From: Gulosibacter massiliensis | Lineage (GTDB): Bacteria > Actinomycetota > Actinomycetes > Actinomycetales > Microbacteriaceae | Direction: 5' to 3' | Length of the DNA stretch: 5,642 nucleotides | NCBI GenBank assembly: GCA_945901035.1 | Contig: CAMDKN010000091.1 | Coordinates: 1-5,642, forward strand | Part shown: in pieces, positions 1 through 5,642 of the stretch | Layout of the letters: the number at the start of each line of letters is the position of its first letter | How positions within the stretch are numbered: the stretch's first letter is position 1 | Notes under the pieces: model-generated | The model's database searches: none | What the model was told of the DNA's origin: nothing | The model's input: the letters and a program-made list of their open reading frames with translations, nothing else | Program-made: the position numbers and the translations under genes

Positions 1-1828
1 CCGTGTCCCCGGACAGTGCCGCGATGAACGCCTCTTGCGGAACCTCGACTCGTCCGACCATCTTCATGCGCTTCTTTCCGGCTTTCTGTTTTTCCAGCAA
101 CTTGCGCTTGCGGCTGATGTCCCCGCCGTAACACTTGGCGAGAACGTCCTTGCGCACGGCGCGGATGCTTTCGCGGGCAATGATTCGCGCACCGATGGCC
201 GCCTGAATGGGGACCTCGAACTGTTGCCGAGGAATCAGTTCGCGCAGTCGCGACGTCATCATGACTCCGTAGGCGTAAGCCTTGTCGCGGTGCACAATCG
301 CCGAGAACGCGTCGACCTGTTCACCCTGCAACAGGATGTCGACCTTGACCAAGTCGGCCTCCTGCTCGCCCGCGGGCTCGTAATCCAACGACGCGTAGCC
401 CGCCGTTCGGGATTTCAGGTTGTCGAAAAAGTCGAACACGATTTCACCGAGCGGAATCGTGTACTTGATTTCCACCCGGTCCTCCCCCAGGTAATCCATC
501 CCAATGAGTGTTCCGCGACGCGTCTGGCAGAGTTCCATGATGGTGCCGACATAGTCTTTGGGCGCCAGCACCGCGGCACGAACAACGGGCTCGAGCACCT
601 TCGAGATCTTGCCGACCGGATACTCGGACGGGTTCGTGACCTGAACCGCCTTGCCGTCGTCCGTCGTGACGTTATAGATAACACTGGGAGCCGTGGCAAT
701 CAGTTCGAGGCCGAATTCGCGTTCGAGTCGTTCGGCAATGATTTCCAGGTGCAAAAGCCCCAGAAATCCGCAACGGAATCCAAAGCCCAAGGCGACCGAC
801 GTCTCCGGTTCGTACACGAGCGACGCGTCGCTGAGTTTCAACTTGTCGAGCGCTTCGCGGAGGTCAGGGAAATCGCTTCCGTCGAGCGGGTACAGACCTG
901 AGAACACCATCGGTTTCGGGTCGGTGTAGCCGGGCAACGCGGCCTTCGCCGGTTTACCCAGATTGGTGACGGTGTCCCCAACCTTCGAAAGCCGCACGTC
1001 CTTCACCCCCGTGATGAGGTACCCGACCTCCCCGACACCGAGACCCGCCGACGGAGTCGGCTCCGGTGACGACACCCCGATTTCGAGCAGTTCGTGCGTG
1101 GCACGCGTCGACATCATCTGGATGCGCTCGCGCGGGCTCAACGATCCGTCCATGACTCGGACGTAGGTCACCACTCCGCGATACGAGTCGTAGACCGAAT
1201 CGAAGATCATGGCGCGAGCGGGGGCGTTCGGGTCGCCCGACGGCGCCGGAATCTTCTCGACTACGCGGTCGAGCAACACATCGACACCGACACCGGTTTT
1301 TCCCGACACGCGAAGGACGTCGTCCGGGTCGCCACCGATGAGCGACGCAAGTTCTTTGGCGTATTTGTCGGGGTCGGCCGCGGGGAGGTCGATCTTGTTC
1401 AGCACCGGAATGATTTCGAGGTCGTTCTCGAGGGCGAGGTACAGGTTGGCGAGCGTTTGCGCCTCGATTCCCTGGGCCGCGTCGACCAACAAGATGGCGC
1501 CCTCACAGGCGGCGAGCGACCGCGAGACCTCGTAGGAGAAGTCGACGTGCCCGGGGGTGTCGATCATGTTGAGCGCGTAATCCACGCCGCCGACCGCCCA
1601 CGGCATTCGCACCGCTTGGCTCTTGATAGTGATTCCGCGCTCACGCTCGATGTCCATCCGGTCGAGATATTGAGCGCGCATATCACGGTCTCCGACGATG
1701 CCCGTGATCCCCAGCATGCGGTCGGCGAGGGTTGACTTGCCGTGGTCGATGTGAGCGATGATGCAAAAGTTGCGGATGACCGACGGGTCCGTGCGAGACG
1801 GAACGGGTGGCTTCGCGGAACGGGACAT
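1..1828 (-). CDS. lepA: Elongation factor 4 (LepA/EF-4), ribosome-associated translational GTPase, 3' end cut by the window edge
   Basis: This is a translational GTPase that binds the ribosome; the family has been linked to back-translocation and to ribosome biogenesis. My reverse-strand translation gives 609 uninterrupted residues. The G-domain motifs are all present: AHIDHGKST (P-loop, about 25-33), RGIT (64-67), DTPGH (90-94, with the catalytic-type His94), NKID (144-147) and SGKTG (175-179). Domain II and the EF-G-like domains follow. Then comes the LepA-specific C-terminal domain, with YASLDYEP, the [16 protein letters not shown] stretch, [17 protein letters not shown] and a [10 protein letters not shown] ending. 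The family is about 600-620 residues long, so only the stop and perhaps a few codons are missing to the left. The ATG at 1828 is well supported: an in-frame TAG lies three codons upstream, and a weak purine-rich AGAGAA precedes it. A short Ser/Pro/Arg-rich leader of about 15 residues comes before the G domain. The gene is divergent from rpsT. Identification is certain; the true 3' end is not visible. Confidence 0.97.
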   Translation of the reverse strand, partial: MSRSAKPPVPSRTDPSVIRNFCIIAHIDHGKSTLADRMLGITGIVGDRDMRAQYLDRMDIERERGITIKSQAVRMPWAVGGVDYALNMIDTPGHVDFSYEVSRSLAACEGAILLVDAAQGIEAQTLANLYLALENDLEIIPVLNKIDLPAADPDKYAKELASLIGGDPDDVLRVSGKTGVGVDVLLDRVVEKIPAPSGDPNAPARAMIFDSVYDSYRGVVTYVRVMDGSLSPRERIQMMSTRATHELLEIGVSSPEPTPSAGLGVGEVGYLITGVKDVRLSKVGDTVTNLGKPAKAALPGYTDPKPMVFSGLYPLDGSDFPDLREALDKLKLSDASLVYEPETSVALGFGFRCGFLGLLHLEIIAERLEREFGLELIATAPSVIYNVTTDDGKAVQVTNPSEYPVGKISKVLEPVVRAAVLAPKDYVGTIMELCQTRRGTLIGMDYLGEDRVEIKYTIPLGEIVFDFFDNLKSRTAGYASLDYEPAGEQEADLVKVDILLQGEQVDAFSAIVHRDKAYAYGVMMTSRLRELIPRQQFEVPIQAAIGARIIARESIRAVRKDVLAKCYGGDISRKRKLLEKQKAGKKRMKMVGRVEVPQEAFIAALSGDT

Positions 1829-1991
1829 TGTTCTCTATTGTTCCACGGCTTACGGTTTCCATCCGCCGTTCGCCTCTGGTAACGTTGTGACTTGGCTTGC
1901 GTGCCGAGGCCCTCTCTCCTCTGCACGGAACGACACCGGGATTCGCAATACCCCATTCTGGTTCGACACCACTCACCTAAGGAAACCATTC
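1829..1991. promoter_or_regulatory. Divergent lepA/rpsT intergenic region (promoters for both genes expected here)
   Basis: These 163 bases lie between the lepA start (reading left) and the rpsT start (reading right), so both promoters should be here. No element is a strong match. The best plus-strand candidate is TTGTTC (1828-1833), a 17-nt spacer, then TACGGT (1851-1856). It would give rpsT a leader of roughly 130 nt, and its -35 box would overlap the lepA start codon. Within that leader, CTTGGC (1891-1896) can pair with GCCGAG (1903-1908) around a 6-nt loop, followed by a pyrimidine-rich run at about 1910-1923. I see no convincing -10/-35 pair for lepA. No coding sequence is supported here. 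The regulatory role is inferred from gene layout; the individual boxes are guesses. Confidence 0.45.
1979..1984 (+). promoter_or_regulatory. Shine-Dalgarno site of rpsT
   Basis: AAGGAA lies 7 nt before the GTG at 1992. It fixes that GTG as the rpsT start, rather than any of the upstream in-frame starts that reach back to 1758. The protein starting here ([10 protein letters not shown]...) matches the usual bS20 N-terminus. Confidence 0.8.
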
Positions 1992-2402
1992 GTGGCAAAT
2001 ATTAAGTCGCAAATCAAGCGAATCAAGACCAACCTTAAAGCGCAAGACCGCAACAAAGCGGTCAAGAGCGGGCTCAAGACCGTCGTGCGCGTTGCGCGTG
2101 ACGCCATCGCGTCGGGCGACAAGGTCAACGCGGTCAATGCGGTCGCCGCGGCGTCGCGCAAGCTCGACAAGGCCGTCTCGAAGGGCGTGATTCACAAGAA
2201 CCAAGCAGCGAATCGCAAATCGTCGCTCGCAACCAAGGTTGCGGCACTGTCCGGCGACGCCAAGGTGACGAAGGCTCCGGTCAGGGCGGCGGCGAAAGCT
2301 CCCGCCAAGAAGGCTGCGACCAAGGCACCCGCGAAGGCACCGGCAAAGGCCGCGGCGAAAGCACCCGCCAAGGCCCCTGCCAAGAAGGCCGCGGACAAGT
2401 AA
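1992..2402 (+). CDS. rpsT: 30S ribosomal protein bS20 with a Lys/Ala/Pro-rich C-terminal extension
   Basis: bS20 is a primary 16S rRNA-binding protein of the small subunit. The start is GTG, giving 136 residues and ending in TAA. Residues 1-90 are a normal bS20: [13 protein letters not shown] at the start, an [11 protein letters not shown] segment, and [19 protein letters not shown] near residues 62-80. These form the expected helical bundle rich in basic residues. Family members are usually about 85-90 residues, so this protein is about half as long again. Residues 91-136 form a low-complexity tail with 13 Lys, 1 Arg and 6 Pro, most of the rest Ala, in a roughly four-residue KAPA rhythm like histone H1 or the tails of actinobacterial HU proteins. 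The tail is in frame, has no stop and ends cleanly before a terminator, so it looks genuine. The gene runs opposite to both neighbours, as is common at this locus. Its RBS is AAGGAA. The tail's function is unknown; extra RNA contact or a disordered assembly aid are inferences. Confidence 0.95.
   Translation: MANIKSQIKRIKTNLKAQDRNKAVKSGLKTVVRVARDAIASGDKVNAVNAVAAASRKLDKAVSKGVIHKNQAANRKSSLATKVAALSGDAKVTKAPVRAAAKAPAKKAATKAPAKAPAKAAAKAPAKAPAKKAADK
2262..2399 (+). repeat. Low-complexity KAPA-type repeat tract encoding the bS20 tail
   Basis: This tract encodes bS20 residues 91-136. Lysines recur about every four residues (102, 106, 111, 115, 119, 123, 127, 131), separated by APA, AAA or AAT. At the DNA level, the 21-nt segments at 2289-2309 and 2352-2372 differ at one base and lie 63 nt apart; both encode AAKAPAK. 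A second pair, starting GCCAAGAAGGC, occurs at 2304 and 2379. The pattern suggests growth of the tail by slippage or unequal duplication in multiples of three, which keeps the frame. Confidence 0.8.
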
Positions 2403-2417
2403 CACCGCTCAGAGATT

Positions 2418-2457
2418 AACGCTGTTGGCTCTCGGGAAACCGAGGGCCAACGTCGTT
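2418..2457. terminator. Hairpin terminator between convergent rpsT and holA
   Basis: GTTGGCTCTCGG (2424-2435) pairs with CCGAGGGCCAAC (2440-2451) to give a 12-bp stem with a single T-G wobble and a GAAA tetraloop of the GNRA type. Flanking AACG (2418-2421) and CGTT (2454-2457) can extend it across a small internal loop. The stem lies in the 54-nt gap between the two stop codons and abuts the holA stop, so it could end transcription from both sides. The T-tract is poor in both directions (CGTCGTTT on the plus strand, GTTAATCTCT on the minus strand), as is common for terminators in high-GC Gram-positives. Confidence 0.8.
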
Positions 2458-3440
2458 TAAGAGCGCGACGCGATTCGGTCTACCATCCGCTCGACCGCGA
2501 ACTCGGGGTCACGACCTTGCCCCTTCACCATGGCGTCCGCCTCGGCGACCGCCAAAATCGCGCGGCCCAGAGTCGGTCCCGTCCATTTCCGTAAGGCGCT
2601 TCGCGTCTTGTCAATCATCCACGGGGGCATTCCCAGGTCTTTCGCCGCGTTGGCGGGCGAGCCGGTGTAACCGCCGACCTTAGCGAGTTGGCGAAGTTTG
2701 GCGGCGAACGCCGCGATCAGGGGCACCGGGTCGACACCCGTTTGGATTGCGTGACGCAACAGGCGCAGCGCCTCGGCCCGATTTCCATCCAGCGCGACAT
2801 CGGCGACGGCGAAGGACGACACTTCCTGTCGGCCCTGGTAATACGTGTCGACAAAACTCTTGGTGATCGGTTTCCCGAGTGCGTCGCTCGCGATTTGGTC
2901 ACACGCCGCCACTAATTCCGCGAGATCCCCGGCGAAGGCCTCGACGAGCGCGCCCACCGCGTCGCGGTCCGCTTTCACGTTCAATCGGGAAAATTCCTGC
3001 ATCGCAAACGAGGCGCGGTCCGCCTCCTTTTTGACTTCGGCGCATTCGACTTCGAGCGTGGTGGGGAATGCCCGCAACGTGTCCAGCAATTTCTTGCCGC
3101 GATTGCCGCCGCCGTGTCGGATGACCAGTATCACGTCATCGGCGACGACCTCGAGGTAGGACTGAACGTCCGCGACGAATTCCTCACCACCCAACTCACC
3201 GTTCACGATTCGGATCATGCGCGATTCGCCGAAGAGAGACGGGCTCGCCACATCGAGCAGGGTTCCGACGCTGTAGTTCGCCGCGTCGAGATCGGTGACT
3301 TCCAGTTCGGGCTGCGCGGTTCGGACTCGATCCCGCAGTTCGCGAAAAACTCGTTCCGCGAGAAAGACCTCGGGTCCGGTGACGAGCACGACGGGCGCTT
3401 CGCGCACACCGTGCCACGGCACCACCTCGATTTTCGCCAT
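2457..3440 (-). CDS. holA: DNA polymerase III subunit delta (clamp-loader wrench)
   Basis: Delta is the clamp-loader subunit that opens the beta sliding clamp during replisome loading. This protein has 327 residues, within the usual 320-345. The N-terminal part (about 16-130) has the degenerate AAA+ fold start VVLVTGPEVFLAERVFRELR, which has no Walker A lysine; that is normal for delta, which does not bind ATP. SPSLFGESRMIRI (66-78) carries the Leu-Phe pair (69-70) expected to contact the beta clamp. GDLAELVAACDQI (171-183) is the typical delta middle-domain motif. Residues 210-327 form the helical collar domain. The start at 3440 is chosen because GGAGG lies 4 nt upstream. A second ATG directly before it (3443) would sit only 1 nt from that site. 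The start overlaps the comEC stop by 1 nt (TGATG), which points to translational coupling. It ends in TAA at the shared terminator. Confidence 0.95.
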   Translation of the reverse strand: MAKIEVVPWHGVREAPVVLVTGPEVFLAERVFRELRDRVRTAQPELEVTDLDAANYSVGTLLDVASPSLFGESRMIRIVNGELGGEEFVADVQSYLEVVADDVILVIRHGGGNRGKKLLDTLRAFPTTLEVECAEVKKEADRASFAMQEFSRLNVKADRDAVGALVEAFAGDLAELVAACDQIASDALGKPITKSFVDTYYQGRQEVSSFAVADVALDGNRAEALRLLRHAIQTGVDPVPLIAAFAAKLRQLAKVGGYTGSPANAAKDLGMPPWMIDKTRSALRKWTGPTLGRAILAVAEADAMVKGQGRDPEFAVERMVDRIASRS

Positions 3441-5314
3441 CATCCCTCCGTGTTCAGTGTAAATCCGGTGTCGGGTTGTCGCTCGCGCCACACTCGCAGT
3501 TCTCTGGAAACAGAACGAGAGACGAGCACGATTCCGTTGACGTCGCTGCGCAGAGTCGTTGAACCCAACGCCGCCAACGCGTCCAGGGTTTCCACCGTCG
3601 GGTGTCCGTATTCGTTGTCCGCGCCCACCCCGATCAACGACACCGGTGCACGAAGTCGTCGATAGAGCTCGACGTGTTGGTCACGGGAACCGTGGTGACT
3701 CACTTTGACCACGTCCGTCGGGATCACTCCGCCGAGTGACACGAGCATCGCTTGTTCCAGACCGGGTAGATCGCCCAGGTTGAGTCCGGTGACGCAGGTT
3801 TCGTCGCACGCGAATCCTGCCGAGAGCGACACGACGATGCTCGACGGGTTTCCCGGCTCCCTCGGGCTGTTCGGTGTCGGCCATAACACCCGCCACTCGA
3901 GCCGCCCGAGTTGTCCCGTGAGCCCGCGCGATGCCGAACGGACAATGGCGCCTCCCTGCGCGAAGTCGCGCAAGAGTTCCTCGTCCGCAGCGCCGTCCGT
4001 CGGACCGTGCAACACCGTGTCGACCCGTCCGATGAGGGCTGTCGAACCTCCGGCGTGGTCGATGTCGAAGTGCGTGAGAACGAGGATGTCAACGTCCTCG
4101 ATCCCCAACGCCGCGAGACATTCGCGCATCGGTGTTTCCGTTCGGCCCGTGTCGAACACCGCCACCACCCCGGCGTCCCGCACCACGACGGCGTCTCCTT
4201 GTCCGACGTCGCACTGGGCCCAGGACCAATCCGAGGGCGCGCTCGTCCACGCGATGCGACTGGCACCGACCGTCAACGAAAGTCCGAGCGTGCCGGCGAT
4301 GAGCGCCATCACCACACCGAGAGCGCGAAAACGGGGTCGGAGCGCCAACACGATGCCGAGCGACACCGCCGTCGCGAGAACGATTCCCTCAATTCCCGGT
4401 GGCCAGGAAATTCGCGCAGCGGGAAACGTCGCAAAGGTTCGTGCCACGAACGCGATCGCACCGGCCGCCAACGACGCAATTGCGAGCAATCCGTCCGAGA
4501 GCGGTGGGATCGGCGTCGCGAGGATGGACAGCAGTCCGGTGACGGTTGCCAGCGGAACAAAAGGCTCTGCGAGAACGTTGGCGACGACGCCGTAGGTCGG
4601 AATCGAGGAGGAAAAGACCAGGATGATCGGCTGGCACGCGATTGCCGCGCTGAGTGGAATGGAGACGAGGAGCGCCACCGCGTCGGGGAGCCACCGCTGT
4701 AGTTCAGTGGCCAAGGGACGTGCGATGACGAGCAACCCCAGTGTCGCGGCGACGGAGAGGGCAAATCCGATCGAGTGGGACAGCGTTGGGTCAAGGACGA
4801 GTGAAAGGACCACGGCGGCACACAGAGCCGAGACGCCGGCCACGGGTCGACCCCACACCAGCACACCCAGCCCGATTGCGGCCATGATCGCCGAGCGGAC
4901 AACACTCGGCTCTGGGCCGACCAACACAACGAAGACCGTCAAGGCGAGGAACCCGGCCACAACCCGTGCGACGAGCGGCGCGCGACACAATGCCGCGACG
5001 CCGTAGGCGAGCCCGACCACGATGGCGCAGTTCGCCCCGCTGACCGCCATGAGGTGGGTCAGCGAGGTGATGCGCATGGCCTCGACCAGTGACTCGGGAA
5101 TTGCGTCGGTGTTTCCGAGCACGAGACCCGGCACCAGTGAACCGGCGTCCCCGGCCCAGCGCCCAGCCCGCTCGAGAAAAATCGCATGGACATCGGTCAC
5201 CCACGGAAAGAGCTGCCCGCGCGGCCGGCGATACCCGACGTCCTTGGTCAACCACCAGGCAAACAACCACGCCACGGCGGCCGGCGCCGCCAAAACGGGA
5301 ATGGCCCGAATCAC
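3440..5314 (-). CDS. comEC: ComEC/Rec2-family DNA-uptake channel with C-terminal metallo-beta-lactamase domain, short N-terminus
   Basis: ComEC is the membrane channel through which single-stranded DNA enters the cytoplasm during natural transformation. The protein has 624 residues. One hydrophobic segment (about 4-23) comes first. The polytopic competence domain follows at about 55-350, with the family signatures SLTHLMAVSGANC (84-96) and PSVVRSAIMA (136-145) and about ten further hydrophobic segments. The C-terminal metallo-beta-lactamase domain (about 365-610) has DVGQGDA (369-375), FDTGR (387-391), the metal-binding THFDIDH (414-420), GD (514-515), SHHGS (539-543) and NEYGHP (567-572). 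All expected ligand motifs are present, so it could be an active nuclease. Many ComEC proteins are 700-800 residues and carry an N-terminal DUF4131/OB-fold region; only about 30 residues separate the first membrane segment from the competence domain here, so that region is absent. The GTG start at 5314 overlaps the comEA stop (GTGA, 4 nt), has no clear Shine-Dalgarno site, and is presumably coupled to comEA. Confidence 0.95.
   Translation of the reverse strand: MIRAIPVLAAPAAVAWLFAWWLTKDVGYRRPRGQLFPWVTDVHAIFLERAGRWAGDAGSLVPGLVLGNTDAIPESLVEAMRITSLTHLMAVSGANCAIVVGLAYGVAALCRAPLVARVVAGFLALTVFVVLVGPEPSVVRSAIMAAIGLGVLVWGRPVAGVSALCAAVVLSLVLDPTLSHSIGFALSVAATLGLLVIARPLATELQRWLPDAVALLVSIPLSAAIACQPIILVFSSSIPTYGVVANVLAEPFVPLATVTGLLSILATPIPPLSDGLLAIASLAAGAIAFVARTFATFPAARISWPPGIEGIVLATAVSLGIVLALRPRFRALGVVMALIAGTLGLSLTVGASRIAWTSAPSDWSWAQCDVGQGDAVVVRDAGVVAVFDTGRTETPMRECLAALGIEDVDILVLTHFDIDHAGGSTALIGRVDTVLHGPTDGAADEELLRDFAQGGAIVRSASRGLTGQLGRLEWRVLWPTPNSPREPGNPSSIVVSLSAGFACDETCVTGLNLGDLPGLEQAMLVSLGGVIPTDVVKVSHHGSRDQHVELYRRLRAPVSLIGVGADNEYGHPTVETLDALAALGSTTLRSDVNGIVLVSRSVSRELRVWRERQPDTGFTLNTEG
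3444..3449 (-). promoter_or_regulatory. Shine-Dalgarno site of holA, inside the comEC 3' end
   Basis: The minus strand reads GGAGGG immediately before ATGATG. The site lies within the last codons of comEC, so ribosomes finishing comEC stop on top of it. It decides against a longer holA beginning at 3491 and favours the second ATG (3440) on spacing. Confidence 0.75.
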
Positions 5315-5642
5315 AGGGTGATTTTGTCGCGCATTCCCGCCAACGTGAGATCGCCAATCCCCGGCACATCCAATAGCTCGTCGATTGCGGAAAACGGTCC
5401 GTTCGCGTCGCGATAGGCGACGATTCGTTCAGCGAGCGTCGGGCCGATGCGCGGTAGTTCGTCGAAGTCATCGATTGTTGCGTTGTTGATGTTGATCGCG
5501 GAAGGTTGAGCGTTTCGCGAGGACGGCGAACCGCCGGTCGTCCCGATGACCAATTGTTCCCCGTCCTGAACAATTCGGGCGAGGTTGATGGACGCGGGGT
5601 CAGCCTTGGCGGTTAGCCCACCCGCCAACGCCACGGCATCCA
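5311..5642 (-). CDS. comEA: ComEA-family DNA receptor, 3' part (SLBB remnant plus helix-hairpin-helix domain)
   Basis: ComEA binds double-stranded DNA outside the membrane and delivers it to ComEC. The last 109 residues are visible; the start and the expected membrane anchor lie right of the window. The visible part opens inside an SLBB-type domain (DAVALAGGLTAKADPASINL, then ARIVQDGEQLVIG). A Ser/Gly/Asn-rich linker (TTGGSPSSRNAQPS) follows. The last 62 or so residues are a tandem helix-hairpin-helix domain: ININNATIDDFDELPRIG, then ERIVAYRDANGPFSAIDELL, then DVPGIGDLTLAGMRDKITL. The two hairpins LPRIGP and VPGIGD are the DNA-binding elements. The stop TGA overlaps the comEC GTG by 4 nt. The GTG at 5634 falls inside the SLBB domain and is not a plausible start. 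The gene heads the visible comEA-comEC-holA unit; its promoter is outside the window. Confidence 0.93.
   Translation of the reverse strand, partial: DAVALAGGLTAKADPASINLARIVQDGEQLVIGTTGGSPSSRNAQPSAININNATIDDFDELPRIGPTLAERIVAYRDANGPFSAIDELLDVPGIGDLTLAGMRDKITL

Noticed and set aside
1..30. Possible truncation of lepA because no stop is seen
   Set aside because: The frame runs off the window just after the conserved EVPQEAFIA ending, so the missing stop reflects the window edge and not a broken gene.
35..901. Plus-strand 288-codon open frame
   Set aside because: It lies entirely antisense to lepA, whose protein is unmistakable through this region. Long antisense frames are expected in high-GC genes, and the translation shows no recognisable domain.
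1094..1735. Plus-strand 213-codon open frame
   Set aside because: It is antisense to the lepA G domain and domain II, has Arg/Asp/Val-rich shadow composition, and has no convincing RBS or family.
1758..1991. Longer rpsT start giving a 214-residue product
   Set aside because: The extra 78 residues would overlap lepA and do not resemble bS20. The GTG at 1992 has a well-placed AAGGAA and gives the family N-terminus.
1977..2405. Minus-strand 142-codon frame antisense to rpsT
   Set aside because: It is a Gly/Arg/Leu-rich mirror of the Lys/Ala-rich rpsT sequence, with no independent support.
3441..3491. holA start at 3491, giving 344 residues
   Set aside because: The extra N-terminus lies in comEC coding sequence and looks like a shadow. 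The strong GGAGGG before 3443/3440 marks the real start.
3705..4702. Overlapping plus-strand open frames of 296 and 263 codons
   Set aside because: Both are antisense to the conserved metallo-beta-lactamase and membrane parts of comEC, with biased shadow composition and no known domain.
4791..5573. Minus-strand 260-codon frame spanning the comEA/comEC junction
   Set aside because: It is out of frame with both genes, which each retain continuous family motifs through this region; its translation is Arg/Gly-rich shadow.
1..5642. Mobile elements, CRISPR arrays, tRNA/rRNA genes, defence or secondary-metabolite genes
   Set aside because: I saw no transposase, regular spacer repeats, structural RNA or unfamiliar gene; essentially all sequence is explained by five conserved housekeeping and competence genes.

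Overview
The window is a compact stretch of ordinary chromosome from a high-GC Gram-positive bacterium (Actinomycetota, most likely Micrococcales and plausibly Microbacteriaceae). The assignment rests on high GC with G/C-rich third codon positions, GTG starts, the actinobacterial look of LepA, HolA and ComEC, and the conserved order comEA-comEC-holA / rpsT / lepA. I judged the lineage from protein character and gene order, not from a database search.

Layout from left to right. Positions 1-1828 (minus) hold lepA, complete except for its last few codons and stop, which lie left of the window. Positions 1829-1991 are a divergent intergenic region that must serve both lepA and rpsT. Positions 1992-2402 (plus) hold rpsT, for ribosomal protein bS20, with an unusual 46-residue Lys/Ala/Pro-rich C-terminal tail. 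A strong hairpin at about 2418-2457 separates rpsT from the convergent holA. Positions 2457-3440 (minus) hold holA, the DNA polymerase III delta subunit. Positions 3440-5314 (minus) hold comEC, the DNA-uptake channel. Positions 5311-5642 (minus) hold the 3' part of comEA, the DNA receptor, whose start lies right of the window.

The three right-hand genes form one tightly packed minus-strand unit, comEA > comEC > holA. They overlap by 4 nt (GTGA) at comEA/comEC and by 1 nt (TGATG) at comEC/holA, so translation is probably coupled. ComEA would bind incoming double-stranded DNA and pass it to ComEC, through which one strand enters the cytoplasm. HolA is an essential replisome subunit that probably rides on the same transcript. 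LepA and bS20 are translation factors with their own promoters.

I found no mobile element, CRISPR array, RNA gene or defence system, and nothing that looks like a new system. The points most worth a second look are the histone-H1-like tail on bS20, a ComEC that lacks room for the usual N-terminal OB-fold (DUF4131) region, and the coupling of an essential replication gene to competence genes.
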